This document shows, piece after piece, positions 1-12,000 of a stretch of 64,000 nucleotides of DNA. Made by a program: the position numbers and the translations under genes. Source of the stretch: Nelumbo lutea (taxonomy: Eukaryota > Streptophyta > Magnoliopsida > Proteales > Nelumbonaceae); assembly GCA_022828595.1 (NCBI GenBank), contig JAKGHH010000004.1:80628270-80692269 (forward strand), given 5' to 3'. Every line of letters begins with the position of its first letter. The stretch's first letter is position 1. The notes beneath the pieces were generated by a model. That model was not told where the DNA came from. It did no database searches and was given only the letters and a program-made list of their open reading frames with translations.

Positions 1-523
1 CAGCATTAGATCTAGCCACCACACTTTGTTTTTTACTTCTCCATGTGACCAGGTTTCCTCCTACAAAGGCACAATACCCACTGGTAGACTTTCGGTCATT
101 GACTGCTCCTGCCTAATCTGCATCAGTATATACTTCCACCTTTAAGTGACCATGTTTCTGAAACAACAAACCAGCTCCGGGAAACTTCTTGAGGTATCTC
201 AGGATCCTCTCTGCAGCTTCAAAGTGAATTGTCCTAGGATTGTGCATGAATTGACTAAGGACAGCCATTGCATAAGCAATATCAGGCCTGATCATAGACG
301 AAAAATACAAAAGTCTCCCGAGTCTCTAGAACTTCTTCACATCTTTCAAAAACTCTCCCCGACTGTCTCTCAGATGATGATTAGATTCAATTGGTTTTAC
401 CCCCAACTTGCCTGTATCTTCTAGTAGATCTAGTACATATTTCCGTTGGGAAATAAAGATGCCCTTGTGAGAGCGGGCAACTTCAATTCCAAGGAAATAA
501 CGTAAGGGGCCTAGATCTTTCAC
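1..523 (-). pseudogene. copia RNase H, cut by the window edge
   Basis: Frames 523-326 and 310-113 encode the RT-RNase H connection (LGPLRYFLGIEVA, RPDIAYAMAVLSQFMHNP) and the start of RNase H (VEVYTDAD). The next codon, normally Trp, is TAG. The frame then continues with the conserved KSTSGYCAFVGGNLVTW segment and SKKQSVVARS towards position 1. Confidence 0.85.
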
Positions 524-1951
524 CTCAAATTGAGTGGCTAAGAATTTTTTTAGTCTCTGTATTTCAGCCTCCCATTTTTTGTGATCACTATGTCATCCAC
601 ATACACAATAAGAGTTGCAATTTTCCCTTCATCTCTTTTCACAAATAAGAGTGTGATCTGACTGGCATTGTTTGAACCCCATCTGTTGAACTGCTAAATG
701 GAACTTATTAAACCAAGCCTGAGGTGATTGTTTCAACCCATATAAAGATTTTTTTAACCTGCACACCTTTTGTTCACTGCCTTTGGCATAGAACCCTGGA
801 GGTTGGGTTATGTACACTTCCTCTTCCAAGTCACCATTCAAGAAAGCATTTTTTATGTCCAATTGGTGAAGTTTCCAATCAAGATTTACTGCCAATAAAA
901 GAAGGATCCTGATAGAGTTCATCTTGGTTACTGGAGCAAAAGTCTCTGCATAGTCCACTTCATATACCTGTGTAAAACCTCTTTCTACTAGTCTAGCCTT
1001 GTACCTTTCAACAGTTCCATCAGCCTTGTGTTTCATTGTGAACACCCACTTGCAACCCACTTCCTTCCCTTCAGGAAGGTCCACCACCTGGAGGTTGGGT
1101 TATGTACACTTCCTCTTCCAAGTCACCATTCAAGAAAGCAATTTTTATGTCCAATTGGTGAAGTTTCCAATCAAGATTTGCTGCCAATAAAAGAAGGATC
1201 CTGATAGAGTTCATCTTGGCTACTGGAGCAAAAGTCTCTGCATAGTCCACTTCATATACCTGTGTAAAGCCTCTTTCTACTAGTCTAGCCTTGTACCTTT
1301 CAACAGTTCCATCAGCCTTGTGTTTCATTGTGAACACCCACTTGCAACCCACTTCCTTCCCTTCAGGAAGGTCCACCAATTCCCAAGTGCCATTTTTGTG
1401 TAAAGCATCAATTTCTTCATGCATTGCATTTGTCCATTCAGGTTTAGACAAAGCTTCTGCCACATTCTTAGGAACGGGGACACTGTCCACAGAAGAGAGG
1501 AATGCATGGAATGAAGGTGAAAAATGATCCTAGGACACAAAATTAAAGATAGGATGATTAGTGATACAAGACCTAACACCCTTTCTCTTAGCAATAGGAA
1601 TATCAAGATCATTGATGACAGGTGGATCAACATTTAGAGGAACAAACATATCAATAGGAGCAAGTGTACCTGACTGATGAGACGGATCTGCCTCTGGTGA
1701 ATCCGATGATATTGGTTGCATAGTGTCAGATTCCACGTCTCTTGAACTCTGTTCGCTTTTATGGCGACGATGAAAAACCCAGAATGGAGGAGGATCGGGT
1801 AAAGGAGGTAGTTGAGTTTGAGTCGCCTGTTTCTCCTCAACCCTACTCTCCCCCTGAGGAGAAACCTAGAAAAAATGTTGATTCTCAAAGAATGATACAT
1901 CAATGAAGACATAGTACTTGCGAGAGGTAGGATCATAGCAGTTATACCCCT
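524..1951 (-). pseudogene. copia reverse transcriptase, with internal duplication
   Basis: The variable linker (1936-1500) leads into an RT frame 1490-1071 starting near the motif WTNAMHEEIDALHKNGTWELV. The same RT section is repeated in frame 1087-629. The second copy reads through LHQLDIKNAFLNGDLEEEVYI, PPGF, and SLYGLKQSPQAW. The YVDD catalytic motif is intact at about 605-590 but is reached only after a one-base frame slip near 640. The 292-bp duplication is not a multiple of three, so it alone destroys the frame. Confidence 0.85.
795..1378. repeat. 292-bp tandem duplication inside copia RT
   Basis: Bases 795-1086 and 1087-1378 are adjacent copies. I count four single-base differences between them. 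Both copies encode the first third of RT, from VDLPEGKEVGCKW to EEEVYITQPPG. Confidence 0.93.
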
Positions 1952-2595
1952 TTAGAGATAAAGGGTAACTAAGAAAAACACAAGGAATAACCCGAGGAAT
2001 AACCGAGAGGGCATGCAGTTGATGATGTATGTAGCACACAAGACTGCATCCATCCAAAAACCTTTTGGCATATTTATATGAATTAATAAGCCACGAGCTA
2101 CTTTGAGAAGGTGACGGTTCTTTCGTTCAGCAACACCATTTTGTTGGGGTGTCCTGGCACAAGAGTTTCGTTGAAGTGACCCACTTGAAGCAAAAAACTT
2201 CGTGAGATCACTATGGAAGTATTCCTTCGCATTGTCCGACTGGAAGATATGGATTTCCATTTGGAACTGAGTGAACACCATGCGTTGAAAGTCTTTCACA
2301 ATTTTTGACACTTCATCTCGAGATCGCATAGGGTAAACCCAGGTGTATCTAGAATAATCATCAATCAAGGTAATGAAGTACTTATATCCAGCCTCAATGG
2401 GTAGAGTAACAGGGCTCCAAACATCAGAATAAACAATGTGAAATGGAAATTCAGACATTTTATTTCGCAAAGGTAAAGAACTTGTACAATGTTTACTCAA
2501 TTGACATGTCTGACACTGTAACTGACTCACTGACAAGGACACAAACAACTTTGGAAACGTAACTTTTAATGACTCAAAAGAAAGATGACCTAGAC
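1952..2595 (-). pseudogene. copia integrase
   Basis: The minus frame 2548-1952 encodes the end of the zinc-binding domain (CQTCQLSKH) followed by the integrase core. The D,D-35-E residues are visible as YSDVW, FQSDNAKEY and QNGVAERKN. The frame starts immediately left of the G1 insertion. Downstream of 1952 the sequence leaves frame in the variable region before RT (about 1500-1936). Confidence 0.85.
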
Positions 2596-2600
2596 GACTA

Positions 2601-3047
2601 TGTTATGGGCCCTAGCGTAGGATCTTGTCATGGGTCGGTCCACGGGGAGATCTCCTAGCTTCCCCTTGCCCTTCCCTTTGCGCGCAGACCCTATGGTGGC
2701 GAACTGAGGTGATTTGTTCAAGAGGTCACCCTAACTCTCCTACTCTTTCTTGACTGAAAACTGAATGCTTTATTCTCAATTTGCAACTCCTTAAATAGGA
2801 GATTACAAGAGGTGTGGGAAGACTCCCAGTAGAATTTGAATACTCACAGATAAGGATAATTCACACTTTTAGGATCAATAGACTCCTACTTCTAATAGGT
2901 AAATCAAACTCTAGGAGATAAGGAAAACTACTAAGAATAAGATAAGATGAGCCAAGATAAGCTGTCACCTTTGTGGGCCCCTTGTGGGCCCCTCCTCACT
3001 GTTGCCGTCGGCGGCTGTACGTCCTCCCTATGAACGTATCCGCAACA
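2601..3047 (-). repeat. G1 3' LTR
   Basis: This 447-bp LTR begins TGTT and ends AACA in the plus orientation. It matches 7357-7793 throughout except for scattered substitutions and a 12-bp duplication of the GTGGGCCCC motif near 2970-2990. A polypurine tract (AGGAGGGG on the minus strand, about 3053-3060) lies just inside. Confidence 0.95.
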
Positions 3048-3103
3048 TTACACCCCTCCTGGACGACGAGCTTGTCCCCAAGCTCGAGATTGGGGTAGGC
3101 ATC

Positions 3104-6100
3104 TTACAGAACAGTCCAGGGAATCCAGGTGGCCTCAGCTGGTGGTAGATCGTCCCACTCCACTAGGACTTCGAGGGTGCCCTGATTGATGCGGGATCGA
3201 ACCAGAGCCCGCGGTTGTAGAATGGGTCTGTCGTCTCGTACGGGTGGAAGGGGAGGTACCTCATCAGAAGGGGTTCTTGTAAATGGCTTGAGTAGGGACA
3301 CGTGGAAGGTATCATGGAGTTTGTTGTGCTCTGGTAACTCAAGTTGATATGCAACCTTTCCGATTCACCGTACCACCTTGAAGGGTCCGTAGAACTTGGG
3401 GGCAAATTTAGGGGGAGATTTGCCTTTGAGAGAATGTTGCCGATAGGGTTGGAGCTTCAACCACACGAATTGTCCCGGTTCGAAGGTTAGGTGCCTGTGG
3501 CGTTGATCGTAGATATTCTTCATGCGTGTCTGAGCCTGCTGTAAGCGGAGAGTAACTTCAGCCAGGAGGGCATCGCGATTTTGTAGACTATGGTCGACTT
3601 CTTCCAGCCGTGTCGAACCGGGTTCGTAGGACAGTAGGCGGGGGTAATTCCGACCATAGACAACCCGGAATGGAGTCATGCCAAGGGAGGAGTGATAGGC
3701 TGTTTGTAGTAGTATTCGGCCCATGGAAGACAATCCACTCGTCGCCGTGGTTGGTCGCCCACAAAATAGCAGAGGTACATCTCTATGGTCCGGTTCACGA
3801 CCTCTGTTCGTCTGTCTGAGGATGGTAGGCGGATGAAAAAGCTAGTGTCGTGCCCTGCAATCGAAATAGCTCCTTCCAGAAGGTGCTGGTAAAGACCGGG
3901 TCCCTGTCACTGATGATGGATTCAGATAGCCCATGCAAGCGGAAAATATGTGTGAAGAAGACGTGGGCGACCGAGACTGCGCTGTATGGGTGGGATAAGG
4001 GAATGAAATGAGCATACTTGGAGAAACGATCCATCACGAATAAAACTGATTTCCCCCCGACCTTGGGCAGGTCCTCGATGAAGTCCATGGAGATATCAGC
4101 CTAGATCTATGTTGAATGTGCAAGCGGCTGGAGGAGGCCTGTCGGGCATAAATTCTCCCATTTTTGTTGTTGACACATGGAGCAATTCTGGATGAAATCC
4201 CTAACCGAAGCCCGCATACCATGCCAATGGAAATCGGTGCGGACGCGGTGCAACGTCTTCTGAACCTCTTCATGTGTGGCGTTATGAATGCTGGAGATGA
4301 TGGCAGGGATTAATGGACAATCTTTCGGAAGGTATACCCGCCCCTTGTATAGTACTATTCCGTCGTGGAGGGACCAGTTTGGGTTGTTTGCTCCGGACTG
4401 TATCTCTTGAACCAGGTCCCCCCATTCTGGTGATTGGGGCAGCACGCTCCTAATGCTTTCCCATAGGGTGATGCGGGGCCGGGAGATCGCACAAAGGTGT
4501 ATAGCATCTTCGTCATGCCTGGACAGTGCATATGCGACCCGATTTAAGGTCCCCGCCTTGTGTTCTACCCGGAAGTCAAACCCGAGCAGTTTACTTGCCC
4601 AGTGCTGTTGGGGTGGAGTGGTAAGCCGCTGCTCTAGGAGGTACTTGAGACTGTAGTGGTCCGTCTTGACGACGAAGGGTCTACCCCACAAGTATGGCCT
4701 CCAGTGTTGTACGACCTTGGTAGACCAATCAACTCGCATTTGTAGGCCGGTAGCTTTAGGTGTCGGTCAGCCAATTTGCTCCTATAGAAGGCTACGGGGT
4801 GCCCTTGCTGTTGTAGTACCGCTCCAATGCCCATACCGGAAGCATCACATTCAACTATAAATTCTAGGTCAAAGTTTGGTAACCGTAGCACTGGGGTAGA
4901 GGAGAGTGCATCCCTTATGGTTGTGAAGGCGGCGTTTGCTGCTTCATCCCACTGGAATGAGTTCTTCTTCAGCATCCTGGTCAATGGGGCAGCTAAGAGT
5001 CCGTAATCCTTAACGAACTTGCGGTAATATCCTGTGAGTCCCAAGAACCCGCGGAGAGCCTTGGTGGACTGAGGTTTGGGTCACTCTTGAATTGCTTGGA
5101 TCTTGGAGCCATCTACCGAAACTCCGTCGTTGATCACATGTCACAGATAAAGTACCTGTCGTTCCCCAAAGGAGCACTTGGCCCGCTTTAGGAAGAGTTT
5201 GTGTTGGCGCAGTAGTTCCAGAATGGTTCATAGGTGACGAACGTGCTCCACCCATGATGTACTGTAAACCGGGATGTCGTCGGAAAATACTAGGACGAAT
5301 TTGCAGAGGTGGGGCCGAAATACCTCGTTCATCAAAGACTAAAATGTGGAGGGGGTGTTGGTGAGGCCAAATGGCATGACCAGAAATTCGAAGTGGCCAT
5401 GATGCGTCTGGAAGGCTGTTTTTTCCACACCCTCAGGGCCCATTCGGACCTGAAAGTACCTTGATCTGAGATCCAGTTTTGAGAAGTATTGAGATCCATG
5501 GAGTTCATCTAGTAGTTCGTCTACCACAGGAATCGGAAACATGTCCTTGACGGTTCTGTTGTTAAGTTCCCTGTAATCCACACAAAACCTCCAGGTGTTG
5601 TCCTATTTCGGTACCAATAAGACCGGCGAAGAAAAGGGTGTGGCTGGGGTGGATGATTCCTTGTTCCAACATCTCTGCACATTGTCTTTCTATCTCATCT
5701 TTTTGTAGGTGCGGGTAGCGGTATGGCCGGATGACGACGGGTTCGGAACCTGGGATTAAAGGAATCCGGTGGTCACACGACCGGATGGGTGGGAGTCCCT
5801 TGGGGACGGAAAACACGTCTGGGAAGTCGGTGAGAAGTCTATCTCTGCGGTGTGCATGGTGTCGCCATGGAGAGTATGTACCTGCGGTCTCTTCGCCCTT
5901 ACCTTGGTTCCTTGCCAGGTGACTTGCCTCCCATTTAGGTTGAAAGTCATGGTTAGGGCGCTGAACTCCCATAGGATAGGGCCTAGAGTGATGAGGCACT
6001 TGGCTCCAAGCACTATATCGAACTCGTCCAGGGGCAGTACAAATAAATCAGCGAAAAAGGGTTCTGATTCAACCTGAATTTGGATGTTCTGGCAGATTCT

Positions 6101-7333
6101 CGGGCTGTGAACCCTCTCCCCATTTGCGACGGCTACTTGAAGTCGCGGTCTGCTCTCCATTGTCAGTTTCAGTTGAAGTGCTGCTTCCTTTCTGATAAAA
6201 TTGTGGGTGCTTCCCGAGTCAACCAGAATGCGAACTGGTTTCCTTGCCACTTGTGCCCGTAGCTGCATGGTTTGGGAGTTCTGTATTTTGGTGATGGCGT
6301 GGAGGGAGATTTTTGGTTCTAGTGCTGTCTGCTCCTCATCTTCCTCCAGTTCGTCAACCAGGAGGCAGAACAACCGCTCGCATCGGTGCCCGACTGAGTA
6401 CAGTTCGTCGCAGTTGAAGCATTGACCTCTTGCCCGTCGCTTCGCCATCTCAGCTCTAGATAAGCGTTTGATGGGAGGTGCTGTCGTGTTGCTTTCTATG
6501 CTGGGCACCGGTCTGGAAGTGTTGCCTGAGTGGAGTCGTTCCCTGCTGGCTGTCAACGAAGACCCTCTCCCAACTGATTTCGGGTTTGCCCAAGAAGTCG
6601 TTGAACGCCCCATGCTGAAGGACCCTCAGTTGATTTGTAGCTTGCGCTCGAAGGCGCGGGCTAAGTTGATTGTAGTGACCAGGTTGGGAGGGCTCTGCAT
6701 CTCTACATCGACTCTCAGAGGTTCGGCTAGCCCAGGGGTGTCTTGGCGCGCCGAAGAGGCTCTAGCGAGAAGAGTCTGAAATTGTCGCTGGTACTCGGCT
6801 ATAGTTCTGGTCTGCTTGAGGTTAATCAACTCTCCCAATGGATTGCTTGTTAATGGAGGTCCGAACCGTAGGAGGCAGTAGGACTTGAACTAATCCCAAC
6901 TGAGACCCGGTTCTTCCTGCTCTACCCGGTAGAACCAGAGCTGTGCTTCGTCTGTCATATGGAATGTGGCTAGGTTGACTTTATCTTTCTCCTCTGTGCG
7001 CTGATTCCGGAAAAATTGCTCGCAGCGGTACAACCATCCCAGTGGGTCGTCGCTGCCATTGTATGAGGGAAACTCCAGTCGACTGTACTTGGGTATGACC
7101 GGTGTTGTTGGGGTGGCGATCGGTCGTTTGCCGGATTCCTCCGCCAATTTTGGGCGGCGGTTGTTGCTGGTGGTCGCCCCTTCAGGGCTCCTCTCCCTGG
7201 TGGAGAAGTATAACTCGAGTAGGCGACGAAGCTCCTTGACATCTTCCTTGACTTCTCTTACTTCCGCGTGGTTCTCCACGAGTCGGTGTTCCAAATCGTG
7301 GACCCTGGAGGACAGCTGCTCCATGTCACCCAT
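3104..7333 (-). pseudogene. G1 gag-pol polyprotein, broken
   Basis: The likely gag start is the Met at 7333 (MGDMEQLSSRVHDLE), which opens a coiled-coil. Gag runs to about 6626 with a break near 6890. The frame 6613-5756 has a zinc knuckle (CFNCDELYSVGHRC, about 6421-6380) and an intact protease triplet DSGST at about 6220. RT frame 5581-5339 includes [11 protein letters not shown] and [12 protein letters not shown], then a stop. The RT catalytic site follows out of frame as FSDD. RNase H begins near 4890 (ECDASG). The integrase zinc finger lies in 4739-4107, the core D and D at 4088-3795 (MDFIEDLPKVGGK, ISDRDPVF), and the GPY/F segment in 3733-3365. The last frame, 3301-3104, ends in a chromodomain (VLVEWDDLPPAEATW). 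At least seven frame breaks are visible. Confidence 0.9.
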
Positions 7334-7356
7334 GACGTTTGGCTCTAATACTAAAA

Positions 7357-7793
7357 TGTTATGGGCCCTAGCGTGGGATCTTGTCACGGGTCGGTCCACG
7401 GGGAGAACTCCTAGCTTCCCCTTGCCCTTCCCTTTGCGCGCAGACCCTATGGTGGTGAATTGAGGGTGATTTGTTCAAGAGATCACCCTAACTCTCCTAC
7501 TCTTTCTTGACTGAAAACTGAATGCTTTATTCTCAATTTGCAACTCCTTAAATAGGAGATTACAAGAGGTGTGGGAAGACTCCCAGTAGAATTTGAATAC
7601 TCACAGATAAGAATAATTCACACTTTTAGGATCAATAGATTCCTACTTCTAATAGGTAAATCAAACTCTAGGAGATAAGGAAAACTATTAAGAATAAGAT
7701 AAGATGAGCCAAGATAAGCTACCGCCTTTGTGGGCCCCTCCTCACTGCTGCTGTCGGTGGCTGTACGTCCTCCCTATGAATGCATCCGCAACA
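7357..7793 (-). repeat. G1 5' LTR and adjoining primer-binding site
   Basis: This is the 437-bp partner of 2601-3047. Just inside it (7353-7342) the minus strand reads TAGTATTAGAGC, the iMet primer-binding site with two transition changes from TGGTATCAGAGC. U3 contains several CTTATC (GATAAG) motifs on the minus strand, a weaker version of the cluster in G2. Confidence 0.93.
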
Positions 7794-7798
7794 GACTA

Positions 7799-8506
7799 TG
7801 CCATAAATAGGCTTGACTCTCACTTGACAAACTCATGGACTCTGTAGCCACAAAACTAGCTTTATTCTCCAACATGTAGAGACCATTCACCATGCTTCCT
7901 CTACCAATCGTCTTTACCGAGGTCAAATCCTGAAACACACATGAAGACGGAAAAAAAAAGACTGAACAGTTCAAGGAGTGAGTTATACTACTAATGGACA
8001 GCAAACATGTAGTACATTAGGAAGGGTAAGGCCTAGTGGGAGAGGTATGGTACCTCGGCCAGCTATGGTAGAAAAAGAACCATCAGCTAGTCTCACCTTA
8101 TCTCTCCCAGAGAGAAGATTATATGTCTGAAATAAATTTGACTTACCGGTCATTTGGTTTGAGGCTCTGGAGTCAATAACCCAAGGAGAATCAGTGGTAT
8201 GAGATGACACATGGAAGGCAGTGGCAGCATTACCTGATGTAGATGCAAAAGAGGTAGAGGGAGTAGGACCAGAATCCATTTGGCGGAGAGTTCTACCATA
8301 CAATTCCAAATGTTCACAAAAGGAGTTGATAATTTCTTCCTTAGGGTCAGAACTAGGATGCCTCTCTTGAGTTACTAAAGGATTAGTCTTTGTCGACGCC
8401 ATATTAGCTGAGTTATACTTTTTCTGATTCTGCTGGCTTGGTTTCTTGCCCCGATCAGGTGTTGACTTCTTACCCAAATCCTGTGCCCATTTAGGTTTTC
8501 CATGGA
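7799..8506 (-). pseudogene. copia gag end, protease and pre-integrase
   Basis: The minus frame 8477-7983 carries the linker after the zinc knuckle and then the aspartic protease active-site region WVIDSRASNQMTG at about 8180-8140. The catalytic triplet is DSR instead of the usual DSG, so the protease is probably inactive. The segment is bounded by both gypsy insertions: G2 at 8512 on the right and G1 ending at 7793 on the left. The pre-integrase part near 7800-7980 is frame-shifted. Confidence 0.8.
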
Positions 8507-8511
8507 GATCC

Positions 8512-9008
8512 TGTTATGGACGCATTCCTCGGGAAGACATACCATCGCCGCCGGCAGTAGCAGAAACCTGACCCACTGCTAGCAGCAGTAATGATTCAGT
8601 GATTCTCAGTCTACCCAGTTCGGCAGCGACAGTCTCATCTAGATTAGATTAGCTTATCTTGCTTGTTCTTATCTTATTTTATTGCTCTTATCTTATCTTG
8701 TTAGTAAGTTATCAGATTAGGATTAGCTTATCTTATCCTCAGCAAGATAGAACTAGAAGTCTCCCTATTCAACAATTAGACTCCCTCATATTAGGATTCT
8801 TGTAATTTCCTATTTAAGGAGACACCCTTATTGAATGAAATCATCAAATTATTCGGTCAACAAGTGAGTTAGGAGAGTTGGTGATCTCTTGGACAAATCA
8901 CCAAAGGCGTCAAGATAGGTTCATCACAAACAGGAAGGAACAAGGGAAAATAGGAGGTTTTCCCCGTGGACCGACCTGTGACGAGATCCTATTCTTGGGC
9001 CCTCAACA
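8512..9008 (+). repeat. G2 5' LTR
   Basis: A 497-bp LTR, TGTTATGG...CTCAACA. U3 holds six CTTATC motifs between about 8650 and 8735, arranged in doublets. A TATA-like CCTATTTAAGG lies near 8810, followed by the transcribed R/U5 part that is best conserved with G1. Confidence 0.95.
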
Positions 9009-9011
9009 ACT

Positions 9012-9023
9012 TGGTATCAGAGC
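9012..9023 (+). other. G2 primer-binding site
   Basis: TGGTATCAGAGC, an exact match to the complement of the initiator tRNA-Met 3' end, three bases after the LTR end at 9008. Confidence 0.93.
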
Positions 9024-9031
9024 AAGGCGTC

Positions 9032-12000
9032 ATGGGAGATCTGGAACAACTACCATCCAGGGTCCACGACCTCAAGCACCAACTCGTGGAGACCAGCTCC
9101 GAAGTTAGTGAGATCAAAGGCGAAGTGTGGGAACTGCGACATCTGATGGAGGTGTTCCTTTCTAGCAGGGAAAGGAACTCTGAAGGAGGGACAGCCGCTA
9201 ACGACCGCCAACCAGATCTGTCGGAGTCTTCCGGCAAACAGTAGTCCGTTAGCCATGGAGCAGCCATCGTCCCCAAGTACAGCAGGCTGGAGTTCCCGTC
9301 GTACAACGGCAACGGAGACCCCCTAGGCTGGCTGTATCGTTGCGAACAGTTCTTTCGGAATCAACGGACAGATGACCGTGATAAGGTAAGCCTAGCCGCC
9401 TTTCATTTAACAGAAGAAGCACAACTTTGGTTTTATCGGTTAGAGCAAGAAGAACCCGAGCTCAGTTGGCCCCAGTTTAAATCCTATTGCCTTCTTCGGT
9501 TCGGACCCCCACTGACTAGCAACCCGTTGGGCGAGCTAATTAACCTTAAACAGACCGGAACAGTTGCTGAATACCAGCGACAGTTCCAAACCCTCCTCAC
9601 GAGGGCATCCTCCGTGCGACCCGACCAACAAGTGGATATGTTCACAGCAGGGCTAGTAGAACCTCTGCGAGTGGATGTCAAAATGCAGAATCCCCCAATT
9701 TTGGTCAACCATGAACTTAGCCCGCACATTTGAGCGCAAGCTGTAGCTCAGCCGCGAAGTTTTTAATGTGGGTCGTCCACCGAACTCGTGGGTGCCCCCA
9801 AGATCAGCAGCAACGACCCCCTTTTCGGCTACCAGCTGGGAACTGAAACCTCACACGACCACCACCTCTAAAGCAATGACGAGTATAGGCAGTAACATGG
9901 CCACTCCTCCCATCAAGCGTTTGACCAGAGCAGAAATGGCAGAACGTCGAGCGAGAGGTCAATGTTTCAACTGTGATGTCCTCTACTCGGCGGGACATAG
10001 ATGCAAGAGGCTTTTTTGCCTTCTCATCGATAAGCAAGGGGAGGAAGGGGATCCCGCCACATTCGAGCCAGAGATCTCTCTCCATGCGATCACCGGTATT
10101 AAAACCTCTCAGACCATGCAGTTACAGGCACAAATCGCAGGTTAGCTGGTGCGCATTCTTGTCGATTCAGGGAGAGCACACAACTTCATAAGTGAACATG
10201 CCGCCCTGCAGTTAAAACTACCAATGGAACTCCGGCCACGGCTACAGGTAGCCGTCGCAAATGGTGAGAAAGTTCACAGTCCAGGGATTTGTAAGGATGT
10301 CTCGATACAGGTCAATTCTGAACTAATTCTTGTTGATTTATTTGTACTCTCATTGGATGGGTTCGATATTGTTCTTGGGGTCTAGTGGTTAATCACCTTA
10401 GGGTCGATTTTATGGGACTTCAACACACTCACAATGACATTTCACCTAAATGGGAAACAAGTTTCATGGAACGATTGCAGGGTTAAAGAAAAGAGACCAC
10501 AGGTCCATACTCTTCAAATAGAACCGACAGCTATGGAAAAACTCCTCGCCGAGTTTTTAGATTTATTCCAGGAACCCAGGGGACTCCCTCCTCCCCGAGC
10601 TTGCAACCATCGCATCCCTTTAGTGGTAGGGTCAGCGCCAGTCGTTGTTCGGCCTTATCACTACCCTCACCTACAGAAGGATGAGATAAAAAGACAGTGT
10701 ACAGTGATGCTGCAACAAGGAATCATACGCAAGAGTCACTCCCCCTTCTCTTCGTCGGTTCTACTGGTGGCAAAGCAGGATGGAACGTGGAGGTTTTGTG
10801 TTGACTATAGAGAACTCAATGACCGAACGATCAAGGATAAGTTCCCTATTCCCATTGTGGACGAACTGCTGGACGAATTGCATGGTGTGCAGTATTTCTC
10901 TAAGTTGGACCTCAGATCAGGGTATTTCCAGGTTCGCATGGCTTCCGGCGACGTGAAGAAGATTGCCTTCCGCACCCACCATGGCCACTTCGATTTTTTG
11001 GTCATGCCATTCGGCCTCTCCAATGCCCCATCCACATTTCAGTCATTAATGAACGAGGTATTTCAGCCTCATCTGCACAAATTTGTTTTAGTTTTCTTTG
11101 ACGATATCCTTGTTTACAGCAAATCATGGGTAGAGCATGTGCATCATCTGCAATCAGTTTTCAAGCTCCTGTGCCAACACAAATTATTCCTCAAAAGGTC
11201 CAAGTGTTCCTTCGGGGAGCGACAAGTTTTTTATCTCGGCCACGTCATCCATGGGTAGAGTGTGACAGTTGATGGTTCCAAGATTCAGGCTATCAAAGAA
11301 TGGCCCAAACCTCAATCAGCCAAGGCCTTGTGCGGATTCCTTGGATTAACGGGTTACTACCGCAAATTTGTTTAGAACTATGGATTGTTGGCAGCACCGT
11401 TAACCAACCTGTTAAAGAAAAATTCCTTCCGCTGGGACGACACAGCAGATGAAGCTTTTTTGGCGCTATGGATTGCCCTGTCCTCCACCCCAGTCCTGTA
11501 GTTATCTAATTTCACCCTTGAGTTTACTGTCGAGTGCGATGCTTCCGGAGTAGGTATCAGCGCCGTATTACAGCAGCAAGGGCACCCAATTGCTTTCTTC
11601 AGCCGCCGACTGGCCGATCGGCATCTAAAGCTCCCAGCCTATGAGCGCAAACTGATCGGCCTCGCCCGAGCTGTCTAGCACTGGAGACCATATTTGTGGG
11701 GGCGGTCGTTCGTCGTCAAAACTGATCATTACAGCCTCAAATACCTGCTAGAGCATTGTCTCACCACTACCCCTCAGCAGCATTGGGTTAGCAAACTGCT
11801 TGGGTTCGACTTCTGGGTAGAGTACAAGGCGGGGTCCTCCAATCGCACAGCTGATGCCTTATCTAGGCGAGATGAAGGTGCAATGACTCTGTATGGCATT
11901 TCCCAACCTCGGATCTCTCTGTTTGATGACATTAAGAAGGCAACACCACAATCTCCGGAAAGGTCACCCTTGGTCTAGAAGATCCAGTCAGGCACTGCCG

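Larger units (their letters stand above)
2601..7793 (-). mobile_element. Ty3/gypsy chromovirus G1, full length with both LTRs
   Basis: The element has LTRs at 2601-3047 and 7357-7793 and is flanked by the perfect 5-bp target duplication GACTA (2596-2600 and 7794-7798). On the minus strand the order is LTR, primer-binding site, Gag with zinc knuckle, protease, RT, RNase H, integrase, chromodomain, polypurine tract, LTR. That order and the C-terminal chromodomain define a chromovirus. The LTRs differ at roughly 4% of positions plus a 12-bp indel by eye, so it is old but well preserved. Many stops and frame changes make it defective. Confidence 0.95.
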
